Notes: generated by a model not told the origin, from the letters alone. A stretch of 64,000 bases of DNA from an uncultured Pelagibacteraceae bacterium (GCA_902582845.1 CACHTQ010000005.1:1-64000), one strand, 5' to 3'. Positions 26,981 through 40,919 are shown, counted from the first letter of the stretch. Program-made: numbers and translations.

Positions 26981-27030
26981 GCGCTGATTTACCTGAATTG
27001 CGAGCGCTTTAAAAAAACCGCTAAAAAAGT
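26981..27030 (+). ncRNA. SAM-II riboswitch controlling metX
   Basis: A GCGCT/AGCGC stem (26981-26985 with 27003-27007) encloses the loop GATTTACCTGAATTGCG, and an A-rich linker leads to a GCTAAAAAAG pseudoknot strand (27020-27029). This closely matches the SAM-II class, including the Sargasso Sea metX example whose crystal structure is known. SAM binding stabilises the pseudoknot and lowers expression of the downstream gene. The element ends about 38 bases before the metX ATG, and no classic terminator follows. Control of translation start is therefore likely, though no strong Shine-Dalgarno is visible. Confidence 0.88.
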
Positions 27031-27067
27031 TTTTTTTCTCACAATTCAATAATTGGCATTAATAATT

Positions 27068-28186
27068 ATGAATATTAAAGAGAATATAAAAACGCTTGTT
27101 ATTAAAAAACCATTGAAACTTGACTGTGGTAAAACTATTAATAATTTTCCACTCGCGTATGAAACTTATGGTTCGCTTAATAAAAACAAAGATAATGCAA
27201 TCCTTGTTTTTCATGCGCTTACTGGTGATCAATTTGTTACGGGTATTAATCCCGTTACAAAAAAAGATGGTTGGTGGTCTTATGCAGTGGGTCCTAACAA
27301 ATCAATAGATACAAATAAATATTTTGTTATTTGTGCAAATGTAATAGGTGGCTGTATGGGCTCATTTGGTCCAAGCCACAAAAATCCTGATACAAATAAA
27401 ATTTACGGAACCGATTTTCCTGTAATTACTATTAATGACATGGTCAACGCACAAGTAAGTTTATTAGATCATTTTGAGATAAAAAAACTTTTTTCAGTTG
27501 TTGGTGGATCGATGGGGGGAATGCAAGTTTTGCAATTTATTAGTAATTATCCAGATAAAGCTAATACAGTAGTACCAATCGCATGTACCTCTAATCATTC
27601 TGCTCAAAATATTGCTTTTAATGAATTGGGTAGACAAGCGATAGCATCAGATCATAACTGGTCAGACGGAAAATATTTATCTAATAATACTCTTCCTGAT
27701 AAAGGGTTATCAGTAGCGAGAATGGCTGCTCATATAACCTATTTGTCTAAAAAAGGTTTACAAGAAAAATTCGGAAGAAAACTTCAAGAAAGAGATGCTC
27801 TTAAATTTGGGTTTGATGCAGATTTTCAAATAGAGAGTTATCTAAGATATCAAGGATCGGTTTTTGTAGATCGATTTGATGCTAATAGTTATCTTTATAT
27901 CACAAGAGCAATGGATTATTTTGATCTAGTTAAACAATTTGATGGTAATTTATCTAATGCATTTAAAAAAACTAAGGCTAAGTTTTTTATAATATCTTTT
28001 ACTTCAGACTGGCTCTATCCGACCCAAGAAAATAAAGATATAGTTATCGCTCTTAATGCAATTGGTGCTGATGTTGGATTTGTTGAAATAAAATCTGACA
28101 AAGGTCATGATTCTTTTTTATTAGATGTTCCAGACTTTTTGAAAACCCTTAAAAATTTTTTAGATAAATCTTATTCAGAGAGATAA
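27068..28186 (+). CDS. metX: Homoserine O-acetyltransferase (MetX)
   Basis: This alpha/beta-hydrolase-fold enzyme activates homoserine for direct sulfhydrylation to homocysteine. It has H-A-L-T-G-D-Q near residue 45, the nucleophile elbow G-G-S-M-G-G with Ser148, a late acid in F-T-S-D-W-L-Y-P near 312 and the catalytic histidine in K-G-H-D-S-F-L near 345. I chose ATG 27068 (372 residues). A TTG at 27053 is also in frame but is less likely and closer to the riboswitch. metW follows after 2 bp, the usual pair. In proteobacteria some MetX-family enzymes prefer succinyl-CoA, so the acyl donor is uncertain. Confidence 0.92.
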   Translation: MNIKENIKTLVIKKPLKLDCGKTINNFPLAYETYGSLNKNKDNAILVFHALTGDQFVTGINPVTKKDGWWSYAVGPNKSIDTNKYFVICANVIGGCMGSFGPSHKNPDTNKIYGTDFPVITINDMVNAQVSLLDHFEIKKLFSVVGGSMGGMQVLQFISNYPDKANTVVPIACTSNHSAQNIAFNELGRQAIASDHNWSDGKYLSNNTLPDKGLSVARMAAHITYLSKKGLQEKFGRKLQERDALKFGFDADFQIESYLRYQGSVFVDRFDANSYLYITRAMDYFDLVKQFDGNLSNAFKKTKAKFFIISFTSDWLYPTQENKDIVIALNAIGADVGFVEIKSDKGHDSFLLDVPDFLKTLKNFLDKSYSER

Positions 28187-28188
28187 TA

Positions 28189-28785
28189 GTGAAGACAGAA
28201 TATAAAATAATAACTGATTTAATAGAAGAAAAAACAAGAGTTTTAGATGTTGGTTGTGATGATGGAACATTAATGGAGTCATTAAAAAAAGATAAAAATG
28301 TTGATGCGAGAGGAATTGAGATTTCAAAGGATAAGGTTCAAATCTGTGTATCAAAAGGACTTACTGTAATTGAAGGAAACGCGGAATTGGATTTAAAACA
28401 ATTTCCAAATGATTCTTTTGATTATGTTGTTCTAGGTCAAACTTTACAAGCTTTCGTAAATCCTGAGATTGTTATAAAAGAACTTTTAAGAGTTGGAAAA
28501 AAAGCAATCATAACAATTCCAAATTTTGGCCATTGGAAAGTAAGATTAAATTTGCTTATCAAAGGAACAATGCCTATCACAGAATCACTACCAAATGATT
28601 GGTATAACACCCCAAATATTCATATGTGTACGATTAAAGATTTTGTTAAATTTTCAAAAATTATAAACTTTAAAATCTTTAAATCTTTAGCTCTGACAAA
28701 TAAAAATATATCAAATATTAATAATTCTAATTTATTTTATAAAAATTTATTTGCGGAATTAGGTATATTCTTAATTGAAAAATAA
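28189..28785 (+). CDS. metW: MetW methionine biosynthesis protein (SAM-dependent methyltransferase fold)
   Basis: MetW has a class I methyltransferase fold and is needed with MetX for the first step of methionine synthesis in many proteobacteria, apparently acting as a partner of MetX. This 198-residue protein has the SAM-binding V-L-D-V-G-C-D-D-G-T near residue 19, a D-Y-V-V-L-G-Q-T-L-Q-A segment near 79 and P-N-F-G-H-W-x-V-R near 113, all typical of MetW. It starts with GTG two bases after metX and would be co-regulated by the SAM-II element. Confidence 0.9.
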   Translation: MKTEYKIITDLIEEKTRVLDVGCDDGTLMESLKKDKNVDARGIEISKDKVQICVSKGLTVIEGNAELDLKQFPNDSFDYVVLGQTLQAFVNPEIVIKELLRVGKKAIITIPNFGHWKVRLNLLIKGTMPITESLPNDWYNTPNIHMCTIKDFVKFSKIINFKIFKSLALTNKNISNINNSNLFYKNLFAELGIFLIEK

Positions 28786-28786
28786 G

Positions 28787-29506
28787 ATGAGAATAGAAAT
28801 AATTAAGTGTTTACAAGACAATTATAGTTACCTGTTAATCGATGACACTAAAAATATTGGATGTGTTGTTGACCCTGGTGAGGCAGCTCCAATTATAAAA
28901 TATGTTGAAAGTAATAATATTGAGTTAAAATATATTCTTAATACTCATCATCATTATGATCATATTGGTGGCAACTTAGAATTAAAAAAAAGATATAATT
29001 CTAAAATAGTTGGATTTAAAGAAGATGAAGATCGAATTCCAGAAATTGATGTACTTGTGGAAGATAATCAAAAATGGAAAGGTGAAAATTTTGAGGCGAA
29101 AATTTATCACATTCCAGGTCATACAAGTGGGCATATTGCCTTTCATTTTTTTTTGGAAAAAATAATTTTTACTGGGGATACCTTATTTTCTTTAGGATGT
29201 GGTAGAATTTTTGAAGGAACTTATGAACAGATGTTCAACTCATTAAAAAAAATAAAAGAACTTCCTAAAGATACTCAAATATATTGCGGACATGAATATA
29301 CATTACAAAATTCAAAATTTTGTGAGTCATACGATCCTGATAATTCAAATTTGAAAAGCAAAATTGAAGAAATTAAAGAAAAAATAAAAAATGGCCATCC
29401 CACCATTCCATCAATTTTATCTGATGAAATCGAATGCAATATATTTCTTAAAGCTAAAGATGTTGAAAGTTTTTCAAAATTAAGAGATTTAAAGGATAAT
29501 TTTTGA
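28787..29506 (+). CDS. gloB: Hydroxyacylglutathione hydrolase (glyoxalase II)
   Basis: This metallo-beta-lactamase-fold enzyme hydrolyses S-lactoylglutathione in methylglyoxal detoxification. The metal-binding T-H-H-H-Y-D-H-I-G-G lies near residue 52, G-H-T-S-G-H near 111, F-T-G-D-T-L-F near 130 and the C-terminal substrate-binding region begins at C-G-H-E-Y-T near 168. I chose ATG 28787, immediately after the metW stop, giving 239 residues; an in-frame TTG 12 bases earlier is possible. It closes the metX-metW-gloB group, an order also seen in other alphaproteobacteria. Confidence 0.92.
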   Translation: MRIEIIKCLQDNYSYLLIDDTKNIGCVVDPGEAAPIIKYVESNNIELKYILNTHHHYDHIGGNLELKKRYNSKIVGFKEDEDRIPEIDVLVEDNQKWKGENFEAKIYHIPGHTSGHIAFHFFLEKIIFTGDTLFSLGCGRIFEGTYEQMFNSLKKIKELPKDTQIYCGHEYTLQNSKFCESYDPDNSNLKSKIEEIKEKIKNGHPTIPSILSDEIECNIFLKAKDVESFSKLRDLKDNF

Positions 29507-29516
29507 TTTATAAAAC

Positions 29517-29544
29517 TTGACTATAGGCTTGCTCAGACTATATT
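29517..29544 (+). promoter_or_regulatory. Promoter for the rplU-rpmA-obgE-proB-proA operon
   Basis: TTGACT (29517-29522) and TATATT (29539-29544) are 16 bp apart, each matching the consensus at 5 of 6 positions. The start would lie near 29551, about 20 bases before rplU. It sits in the first non-coding space after gloB and has no competing function visible. Confidence 0.65.
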
Positions 29545-29570
29545 GCCTTAACAAAATTTAGAGTATTTAT

Positions 29571-29969
29571 ATGTCATTCGCAGTCATAAAAACAGGTGGT
29601 AAACAATACAAAGTGAAATCTGGAGAGATTTTGAAAATTGAGAAATTATCAGATATTAAAGCTAACTCAAAAATAGAATTTAATGAAATTTTAGCTTACG
29701 GAGATGACAGTAAAATAGAAGTTGGAGCCCCAATGGTAAATGGTGCAAAAGTTGAAGCTGACTTGATTAAAAATAGTAAAAATAGGACTGTATTAATTTT
29801 TAAAAAAAGAAGAAGACATAACTCAAGAAGAAAAAATGGACATAGACAGGAATATTCAATGATTAGAATAAATAAAATTTTTTCAAAAGATGGTAAAATT
29901 CTCTCAGAAGCTGAAAAGGTTTCTAAGGTAACAAAAAAGACAGAAACAAAAAAAGAGGCTAGTAAGTAA
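29571..29969 (+). CDS. rplU: 50S ribosomal protein L21
   Basis: L21 is recognised from the N-terminus F-A-V-I-K-T-G-G-K-Q-Y-K-V and the basic R-R-R-H-N-S-R-R-K-N-G-H-R-Q segment near residues 81-94. At 132 residues it exceeds E. coli L21 (103) through a lysine- and glutamate-rich C-terminal tail of about 30 residues; tails here are common in alphaproteobacteria. rpmA follows after 13 bp, the near-universal L21-L27 pair. Confidence 0.95.
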   Translation: MSFAVIKTGGKQYKVKSGEILKIEKLSDIKANSKIEFNEILAYGDDSKIEVGAPMVNGAKVEADLIKNSKNRTVLIFKKRRRHNSRRKNGHRQEYSMIRINKIFSKDGKILSEAEKVSKVTKKTETKKEASK

Positions 29970-29982
29970 CTAGGAATTAACT

Positions 29983-30237
29983 ATGGCAACAAAAAAAGCA
30001 GGCGGATCTTCTAGAAATGGACGTGATAGTGCTGGGCGAAGACTTGGTGTCAAAAAGTACGGTGGACAATCTGTAATTCCTGGAAACATTATTGTAAGAC
30101 AAAGAGGTACAAAAATATTTCCCGGAGAAAACGTAGGAATGGGTAAAGATCACTCAATTTTTTCAGTTATAAAAGGTAAAGTAGTTTTTAAAAAAACAAA
30201 GTCAGATAGAACTTTTGTTTCAGTAAAACCCAATTAA
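29983..30237 (+). CDS. rpmA: 50S ribosomal protein L27
   Basis: The N-terminus [16 protein letters not shown] and the G-V-K-K-Y-G-G-Q and G-T-K-x-x-P-G segments identify L27, whose flexible N-terminus reaches the peptidyl transferase centre. The 84 residues match the family. There is no cleavable N-terminal extension of the type found in Firmicutes. It lies between rplU and obgE. Confidence 0.97.
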   Translation: MATKKAGGSSRNGRDSAGRRLGVKKYGGQSVIPGNIIVRQRGTKIFPGENVGMGKDHSIFSVIKGKVVFKKTKSDRTFVSVKPN

Positions 30238-30240
30238 TAG

Positions 30241-32343
<2,103 letters not shown>

Positions 32344-32344
<1 letters not shown>

Positions 32345-33594
32345 TGATAAAGATATTAATTAATATTGGTGAAAGATCAAAACAAGCGTTTGCTCAACCA
32401 ATAAATACTTATAAAAAAAATAAAGTTTTAAGTGATTATCTTAAAATGGTAAGAAAAAATAAGCATTTAATTCTTAAAGAAAATAAAAAAGATGTAGATA
32501 GGGCTATCAAAATTAAGCTTAGAGATAATTTAATAAATCGACTTATTTTAAATGAAAAAAAAATCTTGGGTATTACTAATTCAATCCAAAAAATAATTAA
32601 GTTAAAGGATCCAGTTCATAATGTTATTGAAAGATGGAAAAGACCTAATGGACTTGTATTTTCAAAAATATCAATCCCGATAGGAGTAATAGGTGTAATT
32701 TATGAAAGTAGACCAAATGTAACCTCAGATGTAGCATCATTATGTTTTAAATCTGGAAATCCAGTTATTTTGAAAGGTGGTTCTGAGGCCTTTTATTCTA
32801 ATAAAATTTTATCAAATTTATTCAGAAAAGCTTTGAAGATTAATAAAGTTAATCAAAACTTTGTTCAATTCATCGATATAAAGAATAGAAAAGTGGTAGA
32901 TTTTTTACTCACTAAAATGACTAATTTTATAGATGTAATCATACCAAGAGGTGGTAGAAATTTAGTTAAAAAAGTACAAAACATTTCTAAAATTCCTACT
33001 ATTAGTCACTTAGAAGGTATTTGTCATTCATATGTAGATAAAGATGCAGATCCCAAAATTGCTACCAAAGTAATAGTTAATGCAAAATTAAGAAATACAG
33101 CAATTTGTGGAGCAACTGAAACAATTTTGCTTAATGAGCGTATAATCAAAAAGTTTGGAGCTCATATATTAAAGATATTAGAGGAAAAAGGTTGTCAAAT
33201 TATTGGTGATAATAAAATACGAAAAATTTATAAAGGTAAAATAAAAAAAGCATCAATCAAAGATTGGTCAAAAGAATATTTATCTGCTACCGTTTCTGTA
33301 AAATCAGTCAAAAACTTACAAGAGGCTATTTCTCATATTAATAAATATGGAACTATGCATACTGATTGTATTATTACAAAAAACAAAAAAACTGCTAAAA
33401 AATTTTTAATGGGAGTTAAAAGTTCAATAGCGATGCACAATACATCTACACAATTTGCAGATGGTGGTGAATTTGGATTTGGTGGTGAGGTTGGAATTTC
33501 GACAAATGTTCTTCCACCAAGAGGCCCTGTAGGACTTGGACAACTAATTTCCTACAAATATCAAATAACAAGTAATGGTAAAATTAGAAAGTAA
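32344..33594 (+). CDS. proA: Gamma-glutamyl phosphate reductase
   Basis: This enzyme reduces gamma-glutamyl phosphate to glutamate-5-semialdehyde using NADPH, following ProB. It has aldehyde-dehydrogenase-type domains with P-I-G-V-I-G-V-I-Y-E-S-R-P near residue 113, a G-G-S-E-A segment near 147, P-R-G-G-R-N-L near 200 and the catalytic cysteine in N-T-A-I-C-G-A-T-E-T near 255. The 416-residue length is typical. It overlaps nadD by 20 bp. Confidence 0.95.
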
Positions 33595-34117
33595 ATTGAT
33601 TACAAGAAAAAACAAAATTGGGATCCTGGGTGGATCCTTCGATCCTGCACACAAAGGTCACTTAACTATCTCAAAAGAAGCAATTAAAAGATTTAAATTA
33701 CGAAATGTTATTTGGGCAATAACAAAAAAAAATCCTTTTAAAAAAAAGACGCATACAAGTTTGAATAATAGAATCAAGCATTGCAAAAAAATTATTGGAT
33801 CAAGTAAATTGATTAAAGTAAAATTTTATGAGGATACAGTTAAATCGAATAAAACTTTTGATTTGATAAATCATATTTCAAAGAACAAAAAAAACAAAAT
33901 TTATTTTATAATGGGTGCTGATAATTTAATAAAATTTCACAAATGGTATAAATGGAAATTAATTTCACAGAAATGTAAAATAATAGTATTTGATAGGCAT
34001 GGTTATAAAAAAAAATCATTAAATTCAACTACATATAAAAGATTAAATAGAGAAAATTTAAAATTTATTGAATTTGAAAAGGTCAATATTTCTTCTTCTC
34101 AATTAAGAAAAATTTGA
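33575..34117 (+). CDS. nadD: Nicotinate-nucleotide adenylyltransferase
   Basis: NadD adenylates nicotinic acid mononucleotide in NAD synthesis. It has the nucleotidyltransferase motif G-G-S-F-D-P-A-H-K-G-H near residues 20-30, F-I-M-G-A-D-N near 111, and a C-terminal I-S-S-S-Q-L-R with the I-S-S-T-x-x-R-like signature near 172. The 180 residues fit, although the protein is unusually lysine-rich. It overlaps proA at its start and is followed by rsfS after 17 bp, the normal alphaproteobacterial order. Confidence 0.92.
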   Translation: MVKLESKLITRKNKIGILGGSFDPAHKGHLTISKEAIKRFKLRNVIWAITKKNPFKKKTHTSLNNRIKHCKKIIGSSKLIKVKFYEDTVKSNKTFDLINHISKNKKNKIYFIMGADNLIKFHKWYKWKLISQKCKIIVFDRHGYKKKSLNSTTYKRLNRENLKFIEFEKVNISSSQLRKI

Positions 34118-34134
34118 TATGGTTTAGTTAATTA

Positions 34135-34485
34135 ATGGATAAAATTTCTGATTTAAAAAAAATCATAATTAAAACTTTAGATATCAATAAAGCTTTAGAC
34201 ATTGTTAGCATCGATCTTAAAGATAAAAGTTCGATGGCTGAATACATGATTATTGCAAGTGGTACATCATCTAGACATATCCAGTCACTTTCTGAGCAGG
34301 TTTTAGAAAAATTCAAAGATTATGGAATGAAAGATTCAAAAATCGAAGGAAAAGATAGTGCTGAGTGGAAACTGGTAGATGGAATAGATTTAATTGTCCA
34401 CATATTTCATCCAGAAAAAAGAAAATTTTATGAACTAGAAAAAATGTGGTCAGAATTTATTCCAAAAGAAAAACTTATAATATGA
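34135..34485 (+). CDS. rsfS: Ribosome silencing factor RsfS (RsfA/Iojap family)
   Basis: RsfS binds L14 on the 50S subunit and blocks subunit joining when nutrients are short. This 116-residue protein has the family core: D-L-K-D-K-S-S-M-A-E-Y-M-I-I-A-S-G-T-S-S-R-H near residues 23-44, followed by K-I-E-G-K-D-S-A-E-W near 69 and D-L-I-V-H-I-F near 84. The stop overlaps the ctpA start as ATGA. The rlmH gene, often the next gene in proteobacteria, is not present here. Confidence 0.92.
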   Translation: MDKISDLKKIIIKTLDINKALDIVSIDLKDKSSMAEYMIIASGTSSRHIQSLSEQVLEKFKDYGMKDSKIEGKDSAEWKLVDGIDLIVHIFHPEKRKFYELEKMWSEFIPKEKLII

Positions 34486-35621
34486 GGAAAATTTTTTTTA
34501 TTATCAGTATATTTTTTTTAAAGTTTTTAACTTTTAATCCTGTCGTTGCAGCTGAAAATGATGTTTATAAGAAAATAGATTTATTTGGAGAAGTATTAGA
34601 AAAAATTAACAAAGAATATGTCGATGAAATAAATCAATCTGAAAGTATGGATGCTGCAATAGATGGTTTGCTTCAATCACTAGATCCGTACTCAGCATAT
34701 ATGTCCCCAGAAATTTTAAACGAAATGCAGACTGAAACAAGTGGTGAATTTGGTGGCTTAGGAATAGAGGTAAATATGGAGTCTGGGGTTGTAAAAGTTA
34801 TTTCTCCTATTGACGATACTCCAGCATCTAGAGCTGGAATTAAAGCTGGTGACTACATCATAAAGATAGATGATATTCAGGTACAAGGTAAATCTCTAAG
34901 TGAGGCTGTAGACTTGATGAGAGGACCTGTAGGTTCATCAATTATTTTAACTGTAAGAAGAATTGGACAAAAAAAGGCTTTATCATTTGAAATTGTAAGA
35001 GAAATAATTCAAATTAAATCAGTTAAAGCTGATCTTTTAAAAAAAAACATTGGTTATCTTAGATTAACTTCTTTCAATGAAAATAGTGGTGATCAAATAA
35101 AAGAACAAATTAGAGAATTTGAAAAAAATAAAAATATAAATTCATATATACTAGATTTAAGAAATAATCCTGGAGGGTTGTTATCACAAGCTATAAGGAT
35201 ATCAGATTTTTTTTTAGATAATGGGGAGATTGTATCTACTAAAAGTAGAAAGGCCTCCGAAAATCGAAAATGGTTTGCCAAAAAAGGAGATTTGATAGGT
35301 GGCAAAACTTTGGTTGTATTAATTAATTACGGTTCTGCATCTGCTTCAGAAATAGTTGCTGGCGCGCTACAAGATCATAAAAGAGCAATTATTCTAGGTG
35401 AAAATAGTTATGGAAAGGGGTCAGTGCAATCAATTATTCCACTAAAGAATAAAGGAGCAATTAGACTCACTGTTGCAAAATATTACCTACCGTCAGGCAA
35501 ATCAATTTCTGAAGTTGGGGTAAGTCCTGATATTGAGATTAATGAAGATACGGATGAATTTAGGATTAAGACAGATACTGATAATCAACTAAGTTACGCA
35601 TTAAAACTTTTAAACGGGTAA
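34482..35621 (+). CDS. ctpA: CtpA/Prc-type periplasmic C-terminal processing protease
   Basis: This S41-family serine protease trims periplasmic or envelope proteins. Starting at ATG 34482 gives 379 residues with a clean signal peptide (R-K-I-F-F-I-I-S-I-F-F, ending near V-V-A-A). An upstream in-frame start inside rsfS would bury this signal. A PDZ domain lies at about 85-160, and the catalytic region carries G-S-A-S-A-S-E-I at about 284-291 with the lysine in Y-G-K-G-S-V-Q about 25 residues later. It overlaps rsfS by 4 bp and abuts rppH. Confidence 0.92.
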   Translation: MRKIFFIISIFFLKFLTFNPVVAAENDVYKKIDLFGEVLEKINKEYVDEINQSESMDAAIDGLLQSLDPYSAYMSPEILNEMQTETSGEFGGLGIEVNMESGVVKVISPIDDTPASRAGIKAGDYIIKIDDIQVQGKSLSEAVDLMRGPVGSSIILTVRRIGQKKALSFEIVREIIQIKSVKADLLKKNIGYLRLTSFNENSGDQIKEQIREFEKNKNINSYILDLRNNPGGLLSQAIRISDFFLDNGEIVSTKSRKASENRKWFAKKGDLIGGKTLVVLINYGSASASEIVAGALQDHKRAIILGENSYGKGSVQSIIPLKNKGAIRLTVAKYYLPSGKSISEVGVSPDIEINEDTDEFRIKTDTDNQLSYALKLLNG

Positions 35622-36107
35622 ATGAAAGAACAATTTAAACATCTACCACTCCGCAGTGGTGTAGGCATTGTTGTTCTTAATCAAGAAGATAAAATTTTCG
35701 TTGCAAAAAGAATAGACAACCCAAAAAACTTTTGGCAAATGCCACAAGGAGGTATTGATGAAGGTGAGGATTTTCTTACCGCCGCATACAGGGAGTTAAA
35801 GGAAGAGACTAGTATTACAAAAGTAGAGCTTATTAAAGAATTAGATGGTTTTATAACATATGAATTACCAGATCACTTATTGGGTATAATTTGGAAGGGT
35901 AAGTATAAAGGACAAAAACAGAAATGGTTTATAATGAAATTTACTGGAGAGGATAGTGAAATAAATATTAAAACAAAAAAACCTGAATTTCTCGAATGGA
36001 AATGGATTGAATTAGAATCCTTAACAAAAGTTGTGGTAGATTTTAAATTACACGTCTATCAAGAAATTAAAAAAAAATTAGAGTTATTATTAGTTAATCG
36101 ATCTTAG
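35622..36107 (+). CDS. rppH: RNA pyrophosphohydrolase (Nudix)
   Basis: RppH removes pyrophosphate from 5' ends of mRNA, starting decay. The N-terminus R-S-G-V-G-I-V-V-L-N and the F-W-Q-M-P-Q-G-G-I-D segment are specific to this subfamily. The Nudix box G-x5-E-x7-R-E-L-x-E-E lies at about residues 43-65. The 161 residues match the family. The last 18 bp overlap the convergent atpC, so this operon has no space for its own terminator. Confidence 0.93.
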   Translation: MKEQFKHLPLRSGVGIVVLNQEDKIFVAKRIDNPKNFWQMPQGGIDEGEDFLTAAYRELKEETSITKVELIKELDGFITYELPDHLLGIIWKGKYKGQKQKWFIMKFTGEDSEINIKTKKPEFLEWKWIELESLTKVVVDFKLHVYQEIKKKLELLLVNRS

Positions 36108-36481
36108 AACTTCAACTTTTTGATCTGCTAAATATTTAGCCTGATCACTTATCTCAGATTTGCTTGCTTCCACTTCAGCTTTTTTGAGTAAGTCCTCTTG
36201 TTTAGATTTATCTAAATCTGTCACAGAGAATATTGCGCTTGTTAAGATAGATAAATTATTATTTTTAAATTCAATAATTCCATCTTCCACATAATAATTT
36301 TCATCACCTGATTTCGAAAATACTTTAATTATTCCAGGTTTTAAAAAAGAAATAATTGATATGTGATCTTTTAAAATCCCCATTTCACCCTCAAATGCAG
36401 GTATAACAACCTCTAAAACATCCTCTTTTACTAAAAAAGATTTTTCTGGGTTTACAATTTCAATTTTAAACTCTTCGCTCA

Positions 36482-36482
<1 letters not shown>
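36090..36482 (-). CDS. atpC: ATP synthase epsilon subunit
   Basis: This is the central-stalk subunit of F1. The N-terminal beta-barrel begins I-V-N-P-E-K-S and contains P-A-F-E-G-E-M-G-I-L-K-D-H near residues 28-40, with a helical C-terminal hairpin. The 130 residues are normal. It is the last gene of the atpHAGDC set and starts one base inside the atpD stop codon. Confidence 0.93.
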
Positions 36483-38775
<2,293 letters not shown>

Positions 38776-38781
38776 ATTACA

Positions 38782-40317
38782 TTAAGATTTAAAGGTTCCT
38801 TTCAGCTGAGTAATTACTTCTACCAATAGCTTTTCTTTATCTTCATCAAGTTTTCCAGTGCTTTGAATTGCTTCAATTATTTCAGGTTTATCTGATTTAC
38901 ATTTATTAATAATTTTGTTTTCAAACTCTGATACATCTTTTAAATCAATATCATCGAGATATCCTTTAACACCGCAGAAAACTGATATTACTTGTTCAGC
39001 AACAGTCAATGGTGAGTATTGTTTTTGTTTTAGAAGTTCGGTTAGTTTTGAGCCCCTATTTAAAAGTTGTTGTGTAGATGCATCCAAATCAGATCCAAAT
39101 TGAGCAAATGCTGCCATTTCTCTGTATTGTGCTAATTCTAGTTTCATCGATCCCGAAACTTTTTTCATAGCTTTTGTTTGAGCTGATGATCCGACTCTGG
39201 ATACTGATAACCCAACGTTAATTGCTGGTCTTATACCTTGATTGAATAATTCTGTTTCTAAGAATATTTGACCATCAGTAATTGAAATTACATTAGTAGG
39301 AATAAATGCAGAAACATCTCCTCCTTGTGTTTCAATAATTGGAAGTGCTGTTAATGAACCACCACCGTGCTCGTCACTTAACTTTGCAGCTCTTTCAAGT
39401 AATCTACTATGTAGATAAAATACATCTCCCGGATAAGCCTCACGGCCTGGAGGTCTTCTCAATAATAGAGACATTTGTCTGTACGCAACAGCTTGTTTAG
39501 ATAAATCATCATAGATAATAAGTGCATGCATTCCATTATCTCTAAAATACTCACCCATAGCACATCCTGTGTATGGTGCTAAAAATTGTAATGGCGCAGA
39601 ATCTGATGCTGTAGCTGCAACAATAGTTGTGTACTCCATTGCACCTGCTTCTTCTAAAGTTTTTTGAATTTGTCTTACCGTTGATCTTTTTTGTCCAACT
39701 GCAACATAAATACAATATAATTTTTGCTTTTCATCACCGGATTCATTTATTTTTTTTTGATTAATAATTGCATCCACAGCAACTGCAGTTTTACCCGTTT
39801 GTCTGTCACCAATAATTAATTCCCTTTGACCTCTTCCAATTGGAACCAAACTATCGATTGATTTTAATCCAGTTTGCATTGGTTCATTGACTGATTGACG
39901 AGGAATAATTCCTGGTGCTTTTACTTCTACTCTAGTTTTTTTAATATTTTTATCAAATGAACCTTTTCCATCAATAGGATTACCTAAACCGTCTACAACT
40001 CTTCCTAACAATTCCTTTCCAACAGGAGTATCAACAATGTTTCCTGTACGTTTTACTACATCACCCTCTTTTACATTTCTATCGTCACCAAAAATTACAA
40101 CACCAACATTTTCACTTTCTAAGTTAAGAGCCATTCCTTTTGATCCATCTGCAAATTCCACCATTTCACCAGCTTGCACATTATCCAAACCATAAATTCT
40201 TGCGATACCATCTCCAACTGATAATACCTGCCCTACTTCTGCAACTTCGGCTTTTTCACCAAAATTTTTGATTTGTTCTTTTAATATTTTTGTAACTTCT
40301 GAAGGATTGATTTCCAT
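38782..40317 (-). CDS. atpA: ATP synthase alpha subunit
   Basis: This regulatory nucleotide-binding subunit of F1 has 511 residues. The P-loop G-D-R-Q-T-G-K-T lies near residues 170-177, followed by [14 protein letters not shown] and the signature [14 protein letters not shown] near 370. It begins immediately after the atpH stop (no spacer), so translation is probably coupled. Confidence 0.98.
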   Translation of the reverse strand: MEINPSEVTKILKEQIKNFGEKAEVAEVGQVLSVGDGIARIYGLDNVQAGEMVEFADGSKGMALNLESENVGVVIFGDDRNVKEGDVVKRTGNIVDTPVGKELLGRVVDGLGNPIDGKGSFDKNIKKTRVEVKAPGIIPRQSVNEPMQTGLKSIDSLVPIGRGQRELIIGDRQTGKTAVAVDAIINQKKINESGDEKQKLYCIYVAVGQKRSTVRQIQKTLEEAGAMEYTTIVAATASDSAPLQFLAPYTGCAMGEYFRDNGMHALIIYDDLSKQAVAYRQMSLLLRRPPGREAYPGDVFYLHSRLLERAAKLSDEHGGGSLTALPIIETQGGDVSAFIPTNVISITDGQIFLETELFNQGIRPAINVGLSVSRVGSSAQTKAMKKVSGSMKLELAQYREMAAFAQFGSDLDASTQQLLNRGSKLTELLKQKQYSPLTVAEQVISVFCGVKGYLDDIDLKDVSEFENKIINKCKSDKPEIIEAIQSTGKLDEDKEKLLVEVITQLKGTFKS

Positions 40318-40875
40318 CTATGCCTCTATCATTCTATTTTCAATTTGCTGTAATTTATTTTTAATTGAGGAGTCAACCATAGTACTTCCAACTTGAACTA
40401 CCAGACCTCCTATTAAACTTTCATCGTATTTATAGTTTAATTTTATTTTAGAGCTAAAATTCATTGATAACTCATCTGTAATTTTTTTAATTTCATCACT
40501 TGATAATTTTTTTGCTGATTTTAATTCAGCTATAAGCTCACCTCTTTTTTTGGAACAAATTTCAATAAAACTTTTAAGAATTCGTTCTATAAAAAAGAAA
40601 CGTCTCTTTTGAATTAAGAAATTTAAAAAATTTTTAAATAAATTATCAAATTTATTACTAGCAGCTATTTTATTTATCACCTTTGAGAGATCCTCTTGGC
40701 TAGTAGTGGGATCTTTAATCAAATTAAAAAAATCTTTACTTTGATTAATTAGATTTAATACAGATAAAGATTGTTCTTCTATCTGGCTCAATAAATTATT
40801 TTCTTCTGAAAGCTCAAAAAGTGCGAGAGAATACCTTTCAGCTGATGAAATTGAAAATCCTGTATCTTTGCTCAA
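40318..40875 (-). CDS. atpH: ATP synthase delta subunit
   Basis: This peripheral-stalk subunit links F1 to the b subunits. It has S-A-E-R-Y-S-L-A-L-F-E-L near residue 11, and a C-terminal D-E-S-L-I-G-G-L-V-V-Q-V-G near 155 with the family glycine pair. The 185 residues are typical. It is the first gene of the F1 operon; the Fo genes (atpB, E, F) are not in the window, the usual alphaproteobacterial split. Confidence 0.93.
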   Translation of the reverse strand: MSKDTGFSISSAERYSLALFELSEENNLLSQIEEQSLSVLNLINQSKDFFNLIKDPTTSQEDLSKVINKIAASNKFDNLFKNFLNFLIQKRRFFFIERILKSFIEICSKKRGELIAELKSAKKLSSDEIKKITDELSMNFSSKIKLNYKYDESLIGGLVVQVGSTMVDSSIKNKLQQIENRMIEA

Positions 40876-40919
40876 CTTGTTTCCTCTATAATGTTGAAGA
40901 TTATTTAAAATTCAGGCTC

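Noticed and set aside
27053-27067. TTG start for metX 15 bases before the ATG
   Set aside because: It adds only M-A-L-I-I, which is not part of the conserved protein, and an ATG is available at 27068.
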